Notes: generated by a model not told the origin, from the sequence alone. A stretch of DNA of 64,000 nt from Pseudomonas atagonensis (GCF_011369485.1 NZ_VXCA01000025.1:248001-312000), one strand, 5' to 3'; shown: positions 18,936-28,230, numbered from the stretch's first letter. Numbers and translations: made by a program.

Positions 18936-19029
18936 GGCAGCAGACTTCTTGGCGGTCATGGGAAGAAAAACCGGCGCTGGCTGACGACGTGAACCGCCAA
19001 CAGCGCCGGGAGAGGGATCTTTGAATCAG

Positions 19030-19383
19030 TTACGGCAGCGCGGCAACGATGGAAATCTCCACCAGAATGCTCGGCTTGGCCATTTTCGCTTCAACGGTCG
19101 CACGGGCCGGAGCAGCGCCTTTAGGCAGCCACTGGTCCCACACCGAGTTCATTGCGGCAAAGTGCGCTTCGATGTCGTTCAGGTAAATCGTCGCCGACAA
19201 CAGGTGCTGTTTGTCGGTGCCGGCCAGGTCGAGCAAACGCTCGATGTTGGCCAGTACGTCGCGGGTCTGCTGTTCGACACCGGCGTTGAAGTCATCACCG
19301 ACCTGCCCGGACAGATATACCGTCCCGTTGTGGCTGACGATCTGACTCATGCGCTCATTGGTGAGCTGGCGCTGGATTGCCAT
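19030..19383 (-). CDS. RidA family protein of the dad operon
   Basis: This 117-residue Rid/YjgF family protein has RMSQIVSHNGTVYLSGQVGD, DFNAGVEQQTRDVLANIERL and WDQWLPKGAAPARATVEAKM. RidA relatives hydrolyse reactive imines such as 2-iminopropionate, the immediate product of D-alanine oxidation by DadA. Placement inside the dad operon fits that role exactly. Its start overlaps the dadA end by 29 bases, suggesting translational coupling. The canonical arginine near position 105 of RidA appears as the R in APARATVE. Confidence 0.92.
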   Translation of the reverse strand: MAIQRQLTNERMSQIVSHNGTVYLSGQVGDDFNAGVEQQTRDVLANIERLLDLAGTDKQHLLSATIYLNDIEAHFAAMNSVWDQWLPKGAAPARATVEAKMAKPSILVEISIVAALP

Positions 19384-20659
19384 GCTTTGCGGACTCCTGG
19401 GTTTGATTGCCGTAACGGGAAATATCGAGGCCTTCGGCGCTGATCTGCGGCTTTTTCTTCGCCATCAGGTCGGCCAGCAAACGACCGGAACCGCACGCCA
19501 TGGTCCAACCGAGGGTGCCGTGACCGGTGTTGAGGAACAGGTTCTTGAAGGGCGTGGCGCCGACGATCGGCGTGCCATCCGGCGTGGTCGGACGCAGACC
19601 GGTCCAGAAACTCGCCTCGGCCAGATTGCCGCCCTGAGGATAAAGGTCGTTGACGATCATCTCCAGGGTTTCGCGCCGACGCGGATTCAGCGACAGGTCA
19701 AAACCGGCAATCTCGGCCATGCCGCCGACGCGGATGCGGTTGTCGAAACGGGTGATCGCGACCTTGTAGGTCTCGTCGAGAATGGTCGAAGTCGGAGCCA
19801 TCGCCGGGTTGGTGATCGGCACGGTCAGCGAGTAACCCTTGAGCGGATACACCGGGGCCTTGATGCCCAGCGGCTTGAGCAGTTGTGGCGAGTAGCTGCC
19901 GAGGGCCAGCACGTAGCGGTCGGCAGTTTCCAGCTTGCCATCGATCCACACACCGTTGATGCGATCACCAGCGAAGTCGAGTTTCTGGATATCCTGACCG
20001 AAACGGAATTCCACGCCCAGTTTCACGGCCATTTCGGCGAGACGGGTGGTGAAGATCTGGCAATCGCCGGTCTGGTCGTTCGGCAGGCGCAGGGCACCCG
20101 CGAGGATGTCGGTGACATTGGCCAGTGCCGGCTCGACGCGGGCGATGCCGGCGCGGTCGAGGACTTCAAACGGTACGCCGGACTCTTTCAGCACGGCGAT
20201 GTCTTTGGCGGCGCCATCCAGCTGAGCCTGGGTGCGGAACAACTGAGTCGTACCGAGGCTGCGGCCTTCGTAGGCAATACCGGTTTCGGCGCGTAATTCG
20301 TCGAGGCAGTCGCGGCTGTACTCGGACAGACGCACCATGCGCTCCTTGTTCACCGCGTAACGGTTGGCGGTGCAGTTGCGCAGCATCTGCGCCATCCACA
20401 GGTACTGATCGATGTCGGCGGTGGCCTTGATCGCCAGCGGTGCGTGGCGCTGCAACAGCCACTTGATGGCCTTGAGCGGCACGCCCGGCGCAGCCCACGG
20501 CGAGGCATAGCCCGGCGAAACCTGGCCGGCGTTGGCGAAGCTGGTCTCCATGGCCGCGGCGGGCTGCCGGTCGACCACCACCACTTCAAACCCGGCACGG
20601 GCCAGATAGTAAGCACTGGCGGTACCGATGACGCCGCTACCCAAGACCATAACGCGCAT
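19355..20659 (-). CDS. dadA: D-amino acid dehydrogenase small subunit DadA
   Basis: This 434-residue flavoprotein oxidises D-alanine and other D-amino acids to the keto acid and passes electrons to the respiratory chain at the inner membrane. The N-terminal FAD fingerprint is MRVMVLGSGVIGTASAYYLA followed by the acidic end EVVVVDRQ. GLRPTTPDGTPIVG and NTGHGTLGWTMACGSGR near the C terminus are typical of DadA. It is the first gene of dadA-ridA-dadX. The promoter lies in the 153-base gap shared with the divergent lrp/dadR gene, whose product should control it. Confidence 0.96.
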   Translation of the reverse strand: MRVMVLGSGVIGTASAYYLARAGFEVVVVDRQPAAAMETSFANAGQVSPGYASPWAAPGVPLKAIKWLLQRHAPLAIKATADIDQYLWMAQMLRNCTANRYAVNKERMVRLSEYSRDCLDELRAETGIAYEGRSLGTTQLFRTQAQLDGAAKDIAVLKESGVPFEVLDRAGIARVEPALANVTDILAGALRLPNDQTGDCQIFTTRLAEMAVKLGVEFRFGQDIQKLDFAGDRINGVWIDGKLETADRYVLALGSYSPQLLKPLGIKAPVYPLKGYSLTVPITNPAMAPTSTILDETYKVAITRFDNRIRVGGMAEIAGFDLSLNPRRRETLEMIVNDLYPQGGNLAEASFWTGLRPTTPDGTPIVGATPFKNLFLNTGHGTLGWTMACGSGRLLADLMAKKKPQISAEGLDISRYGNQTQESAKHGNPAPAHQ

Positions 20660-20812
20660 TTTTTATCCCTCTCGCGGCGTGCCGCGTACGTCTGTTGTTA
20701 GAGCAATGATGCGCGCAGTGTAAAAAATAAATGCCAGTGCTTTTCACTATATAAGCGCCTATATTTGGCGACAATTCTCGGCAAAAACCCTTTTCACGGA
20801 GGCGCATCCCCT

Positions 20813-21301
20813 ATGCGTACCAACACTCAGACCAAACGTGAGCTGGACAAGATCGACCGCAACATCTTGCGGATCCTGCAGGCGGACGGGCGGATTTCAT
20901 TCACCGAACTGGGTGAGAAAGTCGGGCTCTCCACCACGCCTTGCACCGAGCGGGTGCGGCGTCTGGAGCGTGAGGGGATCATCATGGGCTACAACGCCCG
21001 GCTGAATCCGCAGCACTTGAAGGGTAGTCTGCTGGTGTTCGTCGAGATCAGCCTCGACTACAAATCCGGCGATACTTTCGAAGAGTTCCGACGCGCGGTG
21101 CTGAAATTGCCGCACGTGCTGGAGTGCCACCTGGTGTCAGGGGATTTCGACTATCTGGTGAAGGCGCGGATTTCCGAAATGGCTTCGTACCGCAAACTGC
21201 TGGGCGACATCCTCTTGAAGCTGCCGCATGTGCGCGAGTCCAAAAGCTATATCGTGATGGAAGAGGTAAAGGAAAGTTTGAGCCTGCCGATTCCGGACTG
21301 A
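20813..21301 (+). CDS. dadR: Lrp/AsnC-family regulator DadR
   Basis: This 162-residue Lrp-type regulator has an N-terminal HTH (about 12-62, LDKIDRNILRILQADGRISF, LGEKVGLSTTPCTERVRRLE) and a RAM effector domain after it. In Pseudomonas the Lrp homologue divergent from dadA activates dadAX in response to alanine. The ATG at 20813 is preceded by GGAGG and gives the family length; the frame running from 20765 is not needed. Confidence 0.92.
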   Translation: MRTNTQTKRELDKIDRNILRILQADGRISFTELGEKVGLSTTPCTERVRRLEREGIIMGYNARLNPQHLKGSLLVFVEISLDYKSGDTFEEFRRAVLKLPHVLECHLVSGDFDYLVKARISEMASYRKLLGDILLKLPHVRESKSYIVMEEVKESLSLPIPD

Positions 21302-21329
21302 GTTTTTTTGTATTACCTGGCCCAGCCCT

Positions 21330-21394
21330 ATCGCGAGCAGGCTCACTTCTACAGTTGGAATGCACTCCCCTGTAGGAGTGAGCCTGCTCGCGAT
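21330..21394. repeat. REPIN (GCGAGCAGGCTCACTCCTAC family)
   Basis: Inverted units TCGCGAGCAGGCTCACTTCT and GTAGGAGTGAGCCTGCTCGC are separated by about 24 bases. It lies between the convergent dadR and cysteine-cluster genes. Confidence 0.9.
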
Positions 21395-21422
21395 GGCCTC
21401 GACTCGGTTCAGAGTGAACCCG

Positions 21423-21776
21423 TTAAACCAGCACCTGCCGATTCGCCGCCATGTATTCGAAGATCTGCTTCTCGACCCGCGGATGAATCAGCTCCACCGG
21501 CCCTCGCCCATTCGGGCAAGGCAAGGTCTTGGTCGTGCCGAACAACCGGCAAATCAGCGGCCGCTCTTCATACACCGTGCAGCCGTTCGGCCCCAGATGC
21601 ACACAGTTCAGCTCTTCCATGGCCGCATCCTGCTCGGCGCGGGTCTTGCGCGGCAGGCGTGCCATTTCCTCTGGCGAGGTGGTCACCGGGCCGCAGCAGT
21701 CGTGGCAGCCGGGCACGCACTCGAACGAGGGAATCTGCTGACGCAGGGTGCGGATTTTTTGACTGTTGCAGCTCAT
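21423..21776 (-). CDS. YkgJ family cysteine cluster protein
   Basis: This 117-residue protein has the YkgJ/zinc-chelating cysteine cluster. CVPGCHDCCGPV (about residues 20-31), CVHLGPNGCTVYEERPLICR and TLPCPNG supply about eight cysteines, which probably bind a metal ion or an Fe-S cluster. The biochemical role of the family is not known. The start MSCNSQKIRTLRQQIPSFEC is preferred; an ATG at 21794 is possible, and neither has a good ribosome site. It is divergent from pauB. Confidence 0.8.
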   Translation of the reverse strand: MSCNSQKIRTLRQQIPSFECVPGCHDCCGPVTTSPEEMARLPRKTRAEQDAAMEELNCVHLGPNGCTVYEERPLICRLFGTTKTLPCPNGRGPVELIHPRVEKQIFEYMAANRQVLV

Positions 21777-21925
21777 TGCAGCGGTAACCGGCATGAAATA
21801 GACGGCAATTGTGCCGCAAAAGCCGTGATCCAGACACCACGGGCCGACCAATGTTGCCCGGCCTCGGGCCTGCGGCTTATGCTCCGTCAAATTTTCTCGA
21901 CGCACCCCCGCTCAGGATGACGCCC

Positions 21926-23236
21926 ATGACCGCCCGCGCCCAAACCATCGCGAGCCAACCTCACGTTGCCTCTTACTACGCCGCCAGCAGCCTGCCGCAA
22001 CCCGACCATCCGCCGCTGCAAGGTGAAGTGATTGCCGATGTGTGCGTGGTCGGTGGCGGATTCTCCGGGCTCAACACGGCGCTGGAACTGGCCGAACGCG
22101 GCCTCAGTGTGGTGCTGCTCGAGGCGCACAAGATCGGCTGGGGCGCCAGCGGCCGCAATGGCGGTCAGTTGATTCGCGGGGTCGGTCATGGCCTCGATCA
22201 GTTCGCCAATGTGATCGGCACCGACGGCGTGCGGCAAATGAAGCTGATGGGTCTGGAAGCGGTGGAAATCGTCCGCCAGCGCGTCGAACGTTTCCAGATC
22301 CCCTGCGACCTGACCTGGGGCTACTGCGACCTCGCCAACAAGCCTGCCGACCTTGAGGGGTTTGCCGAAGACGCAGAAGAGCTGCGCAGCCTCGGCTATC
22401 ACTACGAAACCCGCTTGCTGCAAGCCAATGAAATGCACACGGTGGTGGGCTCGAAACGTTATGTCGGTGGTTTGATCGACATGGGTTCCGGGCATCTGCA
22501 TCCGCTGAATCTGGCCTTGGGCGAAGCGGCAGCGGCGCAACAACTGGGCGTGCAACTGTTCGAGCATTCGGCGGTAACCCGCATCGATTACGGCCCCGAG
22601 GTGAAAGTACACGCGGGGCAAGGTTCGGTACGCGCAAAGACATTGGTGCTTGGTTGCAACGCCTACCTCAACGACCTGAATCCGCAACTCAGCGGTAAAG
22701 TCCTGCCGGCGGGCAGCTACATCATCGCCACCGAACCGCTGACCGCAGAACAGGCGCACAACCTGTTGCCGCAGAACATGGCGGTCTGCGACCAACGTGT
22801 GGCGCTGGATTACTACCGTCTCTCGGCGGATCGTCGTTTGTTGTTCGGTGGCGCCTGTCATTACTCGGGGCGTGATCCGAAGGACATCGGCGCTTACATG
22901 CAGCCGAAAATGCTCGAAGTCTTCCCGCAACTTGCCGGCGTGAAGATCGAGTATCAGTGGGGTGGAATGATCGGCATCGGCGCCAACCGTTTACCGCAGA
23001 TTGGCCGGCTCAATGACCAGCCGAATGTGTATTACGCCCAGGCCTATTCCGGCCATGGGGTAAATGCCACGCACCTGGCGGGCAAGCTCTTGGCCGAAGC
23101 CATCAGCGGCCAGCACAGCGGTGGCTTCGACCTGTTCGCCAAGGTGCCACACATCACCTTCCCCGGCGGCAAGCATTTGCGCTCGCCATTGCTGGCGTTG
23201 GGGATGCTGTGGCATCGGCTCAAAGAGCTGGTCTGA
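21926..23236 (+). CDS. pauB: FAD-dependent gamma-glutamylputrescine oxidase-type enzyme (PauB)
   Basis: This 436-residue DAO-family flavoenzyme has the FAD-binding fingerprint VCVVGGGFSGLNTALELAER (about 40-60) and GWGASGRNGGQLIRGVGHGL, a signature of PuuB/PauB gamma-glutamyl-polyamine oxidases. The C-terminal GGMIGIGANRLPQIGRL and AQAYSGHGVNATHLAGKLLA are also typical. It should oxidise gamma-glutamylputrescine, upstream of the aldehyde dehydrogenase KauB (28447). The start at 21926 has AGGA at the right distance; the ATG at 21917 does not. The place matches PA5309 (pauB4). Confidence 0.88.
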   Translation: MTARAQTIASQPHVASYYAASSLPQPDHPPLQGEVIADVCVVGGGFSGLNTALELAERGLSVVLLEAHKIGWGASGRNGGQLIRGVGHGLDQFANVIGTDGVRQMKLMGLEAVEIVRQRVERFQIPCDLTWGYCDLANKPADLEGFAEDAEELRSLGYHYETRLLQANEMHTVVGSKRYVGGLIDMGSGHLHPLNLALGEAAAAQQLGVQLFEHSAVTRIDYGPEVKVHAGQGSVRAKTLVLGCNAYLNDLNPQLSGKVLPAGSYIIATEPLTAEQAHNLLPQNMAVCDQRVALDYYRLSADRRLLFGGACHYSGRDPKDIGAYMQPKMLEVFPQLAGVKIEYQWGGMIGIGANRLPQIGRLNDQPNVYYAQAYSGHGVNATHLAGKLLAEAISGQHSGGFDLFAKVPHITFPGGKHLRSPLLALGMLWHRLKELV

Positions 23237-23263
23237 TGATTTTGTTGAGGCTCTGAGTACGCC

Positions 23264-23344
23264 TTCGCGAGCAAGCCCGCTCCCACCGGTGACCGCGCTC
23301 CGACTGAAGAACACGGTCGAATGTGGGAGCGGGCTTGCTCGCTA
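23264..23344. repeat. REPIN (GCGAGCAAGCCCGCTCCCAC family)
   Basis: Inverted REP units flank a 38-base spacer between pauB and the DUF1127 gene, which converge here. Confidence 0.9.
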
Positions 23345-23370
23345 AGAGGCCGAAACAGGCGCTAAAGCGT

Positions 23371-23616
23371 TCAGATCCGCCAGAACGGCTTCAACCCTTC
23401 TTCCAGCGCCTGCTCGCGGGTCAGCCCGACATCCTTGAGCTGCGCGGGCGTCAGGCCGAGCAACGCCTTGCGCGTGTGCAGACGATGCCAGAACAGACCC
23501 CAGCGACTCAGGCCGGACGGCGCGTTGCGCATGGCCATGTTCCATGCACTGTCCTCCTGCCCTGCCTCCAGTTCCTGACTGTGTAACGTCAGCCGCACAT
23601 CGCTCAAGCCGTTCAT
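23371..23616 (-). CDS. DUF1127 small protein
   Basis: This 81-residue protein ends in a DUF1127 motif: RLHTRKALLGLTPAQLKDVG followed by LTREQALEEGLKPFWRI. This tail, rich in arginine and aromatic residues, is found in many proteobacterial small proteins; some alpha-proteobacterial members bind RNA or affect phosphate metabolism. It is divergent from a MocR-type regulator across a 179-base gap containing four copies of a heptamer, so the MocR protein probably controls it. Confidence 0.85.
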   Translation of the reverse strand: MNGLSDVRLTLHSQELEAGQEDSAWNMAMRNAPSGLSRWGLFWHRLHTRKALLGLTPAQLKDVGLTREQALEEGLKPFWRI

Positions 23617-23679
23617 TTTTGTCGCTCCTGTTTACTTGGGTAGCCAGAGATTCCATGATGCGCGGGTCGGCAAAAGCAT

Positions 23680-23760
23680 TACAGATTCAACACATCTGTA
23701 TTAATTCCATACAGATTTGCCGTCTCCGAGACTGAATTGCCGATTTTTGCCGCATCTGTA
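23680..23760. promoter_or_regulatory. Four TACAGAT/ATCTGTA heptamers between DUF1127 and MocR genes
   Basis: TACAGAT occurs at 23680-23686 and 23710-23716, and its complement ATCTGTA at 23694-23700 and 23754-23760. The first three alternate in direction about every 15 bases; the fourth lies about 50 bases on. MocR regulators bind repeated half-sites in the promoters of divergent genes, so these are candidate operators for the regulator at 23796. Confidence 0.6.
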
Positions 23761-23795
23761 CTGGTTTAACGAATCACCTGCATCGAGGCAGTGTC

Positions 23796-25217
23796 ATGAC
23801 CCTGTATGTGAACCTCGCCGAGCTGCTCGGCACACGCATCGAACAAGGCTTCTATCGTCCTGGTGACCGATTGCCGTCGGTGCGCGCCTTGAGCGTAGAA
23901 CATGGTGTCAGCCTGAGCACGGTGCAGCAGGCTTATCGAATGCTCGAAGACAGTGGTCTGGCCACGCCGAAACCCAAGTCCGGCTACTTTGTGCCGGTTG
24001 GACGCGAGTTGCCGGAGCTGCCAGCCGTCGGCCGACCGGCGCAACGGCCGGTGGAAATCTCGCAATGGGATCAGGTGCTGGAACTGATTCGCGCGGTGCC
24101 ACGCAAGGACGTCGTGCAACTCGGTCGCGGCATGCCCGACATCAGTTCGCCCACCATGAAACCGTTACTGCGCGGCCTCGCACGCATCAGCCGTCGGCAA
24201 GACATGCCCGGCCTGTATTACGACAACATCCACGGCACCCTCGAACTGCGTGAACAGATCGCCCGGTTAATGCTCGACTCCGGCTGCCAGTTGAGCGCCA
24301 GCGACCTGGTCGTGACCACCGGTTGCCACGAAGCGCTGTCCACCAGCATCCACGCGATTTGCGAACCGGGCGACATTGTCGCGGTGGACTCGCCAAGCTT
24401 TCACGGCGCCATGCAGACCCTCAAAGGCCTGGGCATGAAAGCCCTGGAAATCCCCACCGACCCGCTCACCGGCATCAGCCTAGAAGCACTGGAACTGGCG
24501 CTCGAACAATGGCCGATCAAGGTCATCCAGCTCACGCCCAACTGCAACAACCCGCTCGGCTACATCATGCCGGAGTCGCGTAAACGCGCGTTGTTGACGC
24601 TCGCCCAGCGTTTCGACGTGGCGATCATCGAGGACGATGTGTATGGCGAACTGGCCTACACCTACCCGCGCCCGCGCACGATCAAATCCTTCGACGAGGA
24701 CGGGCGCGTGCTGCTCTGCAGTTCGTTTTCCAAGACCTTGGCGCCAGGCCTGCGCATTGGTTGGGTCGCGCCGGGGCGCTATCTGGAACGGGTGCTGCAC
24801 ATGAAATACATCAGCACCGGATCCACCGCGCCGCAGCCGCAGATTGCCATTGCCGAATTCCTTAAAAGCGGTCACTTTGAACCGCATTTGCGGAGGATGC
24901 GCACGCAATACCAGCGCAATCGCGACGTGATGATCGATTGGGTAACCCGCTATTTCCCGGTCGGCACCCGCGCCAGCCGCCCACAGGGCAGCTTCATGCT
25001 TTGGGTTGAATTGCCGGAGGGCTTCGACACACTGAAACTGAATCGTGCGCTGCACGATCAAGGCGTACAGATTGCGGTTGGCAGCATCTTTTCTGCCTCG
25101 GGCAAGTACCGCAATTGCTTGCGTATGAACTACGCTGCCAAACCGACACCGCAGATCGAAGAAGCGGTGCGCAAGGTCGGCGCCACAGCAATCAAATTGC
25201 TGGCCGAAGCCGACTGA
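23796..25217 (+). CDS. MocR-type regulator (GntR HTH fused to aminotransferase-like domain)
   Basis: This 473-residue fusion has a GntR winged helix at about 1-75 (GDRLPSVRALSVEHGVSLST, VQQAYRMLEDSGL) followed by a fold-type I aminotransferase domain from about 100. The PLP-lysine motif is SSFSKTLAPGLRIGW near 315, with NPLGYIMP and EDDVYGELAY before it. MocR proteins sense PLP or amino compounds and control metabolic genes. The DUF1127 gene is divergent and may be its target. The physiological signal cannot be read from the sequence. Confidence 0.9.
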   Translation: MTLYVNLAELLGTRIEQGFYRPGDRLPSVRALSVEHGVSLSTVQQAYRMLEDSGLATPKPKSGYFVPVGRELPELPAVGRPAQRPVEISQWDQVLELIRAVPRKDVVQLGRGMPDISSPTMKPLLRGLARISRRQDMPGLYYDNIHGTLELREQIARLMLDSGCQLSASDLVVTTGCHEALSTSIHAICEPGDIVAVDSPSFHGAMQTLKGLGMKALEIPTDPLTGISLEALELALEQWPIKVIQLTPNCNNPLGYIMPESRKRALLTLAQRFDVAIIEDDVYGELAYTYPRPRTIKSFDEDGRVLLCSSFSKTLAPGLRIGWVAPGRYLERVLHMKYISTGSTAPQPQIAIAEFLKSGHFEPHLRRMRTQYQRNRDVMIDWVTRYFPVGTRASRPQGSFMLWVELPEGFDTLKLNRALHDQGVQIAVGSIFSASGKYRNCLRMNYAAKPTPQIEEAVRKVGATAIKLLAEAD

Positions 25218-25277
25218 CTTTTCTTGAGAGGCCAGCGTCCATATGCCGACCTTTGACGCCTATCGGAACGATCCTAC

Positions 25278-26846
25278 GTGAGCTTCAGACAGCCCCTGCT
25301 CGCCCTTTTGATGCTCGCCGCGCTCCTGAACGGCTGCACCAACCTCGATGTGCCGCGCGAGCCGAGTCAGGCGCTGCCGGCATCCCACTCAAGTTTCGGT
25401 CGCTCGATTCACGCGCAAGCCGCGCCATACCAGGGGCGTTCCGGGTTTCGTTTACTGTCCAACAGCACCGAAGCCTTTACCGCCCGCGCGGAGCTGATCC
25501 GCAACGCGCAAACCAGTCTCGACCTGCAGTACTACATCGTGCATGACGGCATCAGCACACGGATGCTGGTCGAAGAAGTGCTCAAGGCCGCTGATCGCGG
25601 TGTGCGCGTGCGCATCCTGCTCGATGACACCACCAGCGACGGCCTCGACCTGATCATCGCCACGCTGGCGGCACATCCGCAGATTCAGATTCGCCTGTTC
25701 AACCCGCTGCATCTGGGCCGCAGCACTGGCGTGACGCGGGCCGCCGGGCGCCTGTTCAATCTGTCGCTGCAACACCGGCGCATGCACAACAAGCTGTGGC
25801 TGGCCGATAGCAGCGCGGCCATCGTCGGCGGGCGCAACCTGGGTGACGAGTATTTTGATGCCGAACCGAACCTGAATTTCACCGACATCGACATGCTCAG
25901 CGTGGGACCTGTGGCCGAGCAACTCGGGCACAGCTTCGACCAGTACTGGAACAGCGCGCTGAGCAAACCGATCGATGAGTTCCTTTCGAGCAAACCTACC
26001 GCCAAAGACCTGCAGAACACCCGCACGCGGCTGGAAGAATCGCTGGAAGAAACGCGCAAGCAGAATCACGCGCTGTATCAGCAGCTGATGACGTTCAAAA
26101 CCGAGCCGCGCATGGACATCTGGCGCAAAGAGCTGATCTGGGCCTGGAACCAGGCACTGTGGGATGCGCCGAGCAAAGTACTGGCCAAGGACGAGCCGGA
26201 TCCGCAACTGTTGCTGACCACGCAGCTGTCACCGGAACTGCGCGGTGTCAGTAAAGAGCTGATCATGATCTCGGCCTACTTCGTCCCGGGCCAACCGGGG
26301 CTTGTGTACCTGACCGGACGCGCCGATGCCGGGGTCTCGGTAAGTCTGCTGACCAACTCACTGGAGGCCACTGACGTGCCAGCAGTGCACGGCGGTTATG
26401 CGCCGTACCGCAAGGCGCTGCTGGAGCACGGCGTGAAGCTGTATGAACTGCGCCGCCAGCCTGGGGATAATTACGGCAGCGGCCCACATGTGTTTTACAG
26501 CAAATCGTTTCGCGGCTCAGACTCGAGCCTGCACAGCAAGGCGATGATCTTCGACCGGCAAAAAGCGTTTATCGGCTCGTTCAACTTCGACCCTCGCTCA
26601 GTGTTGTGGAACACTGAAGTCGGCGTATTGGTGGACAGCCCGGAGCTGGCCGAGCATGTGCGCGAACTGGCGTTGCAAGGCATGGCGCCAGCGCTCAGCT
26701 ATCAAGCGAAGTTGCAGGATCGAAATATTGTCTGGGTGACCGAGGACAACGGTCAGATGCACACGCTGACCAAGGAACCGGGGAGTTGGTGGCGACGATT
26801 CAATGCGTGGTTCAGCACCCGCGTGGGCCTGGAGCGGATGCTGTAA
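25278..26846 (+). CDS. Phospholipase D family lipoprotein
   Basis: This 522-residue protein has a lipoprotein signal (LLALLMLAALLNGC, lipid cysteine at about 21) and two PLD catalytic motifs: HNKLWLAD at about 171-178 with GGRN after it, and HSKAMIFD near 430 followed by GSFNFDPRS. It belongs to the cardiolipin synthase-like PLD proteins and is probably anchored in the envelope, acting on phospholipids. A helical insert of about 60 residues between the two halves (TAKDLQNTRTRLEESLEETR) is charged and coiled-coil-like. The start is GTG; MLAALLNGC would be an alternative ATG start. It is followed by a long palindromic repeat. Confidence 0.87.
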   Translation: MSFRQPLLALLMLAALLNGCTNLDVPREPSQALPASHSSFGRSIHAQAAPYQGRSGFRLLSNSTEAFTARAELIRNAQTSLDLQYYIVHDGISTRMLVEEVLKAADRGVRVRILLDDTTSDGLDLIIATLAAHPQIQIRLFNPLHLGRSTGVTRAAGRLFNLSLQHRRMHNKLWLADSSAAIVGGRNLGDEYFDAEPNLNFTDIDMLSVGPVAEQLGHSFDQYWNSALSKPIDEFLSSKPTAKDLQNTRTRLEESLEETRKQNHALYQQLMTFKTEPRMDIWRKELIWAWNQALWDAPSKVLAKDEPDPQLLLTTQLSPELRGVSKELIMISAYFVPGQPGLVYLTGRADAGVSVSLLTNSLEATDVPAVHGGYAPYRKALLEHGVKLYELRRQPGDNYGSGPHVFYSKSFRGSDSSLHSKAMIFDRQKAFIGSFNFDPRSVLWNTEVGVLVDSPELAEHVRELALQGMAPALSYQAKLQDRNIVWVTEDNGQMHTLTKEPGSWWRRFNAWFSTRVGLERML

Positions 26847-26878
26847 TCACACAAGAATCTTTGCTTTAGAGGGCTTTT

Positions 26879-27011
26879 GTGGCGAGGGGATTTATCCCCG
26901 CTCGGCTGCGTAGCAGTCGTAAAAACCATCGCACGCCGTGTATCTGATGCACCACAATCGCAGGTTTTGGGGCTGCTTCGCAGCCCAACGGGGATAAATC
27001 CCCTCGCCACA
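26879..27011. repeat. Long REPIN-like palindrome, copy A (GGGGATAAATCCCC family)
   Basis: The arms TGTGGCGAGGGGATTTATCC and the complement near 26990-27011 enclose about 90 bases containing GGCTGCTTCGCAGCC. Its interior reads, in reverse, almost like that of the copy at 28231-28394, so the MFS gene between them is flanked by inverted copies. Confidence 0.88.
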
Positions 27012-27035
27012 GGTCATCAGCGCTTCAGGTTCGGG

Positions 27036-28181
27036 TCAGGCAGGTTCGGTGACTGGGCCAAACGCACCTTGGCGCAATAGCAGCAGCACCAACCCGAACG
27101 CCCCCGCCGCCATCAACAACGGCAACGCATGTCCGCTGATCCATTGACTGCCCGCCCCCGCCATCAAAGGCCCGATCAGACAACCCACACCCCACAGTTG
27201 CGCGATATGCGCATTGGCTCGCACCAGCGCGTCATCGCGGTAACGCTCACCAATCAGAATCAGCGACAAGGTGAACAAACCACCGGCGCTGGCACCGAAC
27301 AATACCCACAACGGCCAGATCAACAGCGTATCGATCAGCATGGGTATCGCCAGGCTCGACAGCATCAGGATCACTGCGCAGCCGGTGAACAATGTGCGCC
27401 GCGACAGGTAGTCCGCCAGCGCACCGATCGGCAGTTGCAGCAGCGCATCGCCGACCACAACCGTGCTGACCATCGCCAAGGCGATTTCAGCGGTGAAGCC
27501 TTGCTGCAGGCAATACACCGGCAGCAGCGTGAGGATCATCGCCTCGAACGCGGCAAACAACGACACCGCCCAGGCAATCGCCGGCAGTTCGCGGGCAAAA
27601 CCCCACAGATCAACGAAAGTGACGCTGCTGGCCTCGCTGCTCGGCGCACCACTGCGGCCCAGCAACAGCAAAGGCGAAACCAGCAGCAGGCCGACACCGA
27701 CCCAGAACCCGTAATCGTGCTCCGTACCCAGCGCCCCCAACAGCAATGGCCCGGACAGTTGGCTCAGCGCATAACTGCTGCCATACAGCGCGACAAGACG
27801 CCCGCGCCAGTGTTCGACCACCAGTTGATTGATCCAGCTCTCGCCGAGAATGAAGACAATCGTCAGGATCACGCCGATCATCAAGCGCAGCACCAGCCAG
27901 ACCGGATAGCTCGGCAGCAACGCCAGCAAGCCGATCGACAACGCACCGGCCCACAGGCACAGGCGCATCAGATTCGCCGTGCCGAAGCGCGCGGCGAGAT
28001 GGCTGGAGATCTTCGCGCCCACCAAAACCCCGATCGCCGGCATCGCCGCCATTACGCCAATGGCGAAGGAGCCGTAGCCCCAACCTTCCAGGCGCAACGA
28101 CACCAGCGGCATGCTGACCCCCAGGGCCAGACCGACACTCAAGACAGACGCCAACACGGCGAAATACGTCGCCCACCGCAT
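27036..28181 (-). CDS. Major facilitator superfamily transporter
   Basis: This 381-residue membrane protein has about 12 predicted helices and MFS features: GVLVGAKISSHLAARFGTAN in the first cytoplasmic loop region, and GALADYLSRRTLFTG in the repeated loop of the second half (the DRxGRR-like motif is degenerate). It resembles YcaD/YfkF-like sugar or drug exporters. Substrate unknown. It is bounded by inverted palindromic repeats. PA5311 in P. aeruginosa is an MFS gene in the same place. Confidence 0.85.
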   Translation of the reverse strand: MRWATYFAVLASVLSVGLALGVSMPLVSLRLEGWGYGSFAIGVMAAMPAIGVLVGAKISSHLAARFGTANLMRLCLWAGALSIGLLALLPSYPVWLVLRLMIGVILTIVFILGESWINQLVVEHWRGRLVALYGSSYALSQLSGPLLLGALGTEHDYGFWVGVGLLLVSPLLLLGRSGAPSSEASSVTFVDLWGFARELPAIAWAVSLFAAFEAMILTLLPVYCLQQGFTAEIALAMVSTVVVGDALLQLPIGALADYLSRRTLFTGCAVILMLSSLAIPMLIDTLLIWPLWVLFGASAGGLFTLSLILIGERYRDDALVRANAHIAQLWGVGCLIGPLMAGAGSQWISGHALPLLMAAGAFGLVLLLLRQGAFGPVTEPA

Positions 28182-28230
28182 GTTCCACGCTCCTGTGGAT
28201 AATTATTTTTCAGAAGCCACATCAAGCAAA

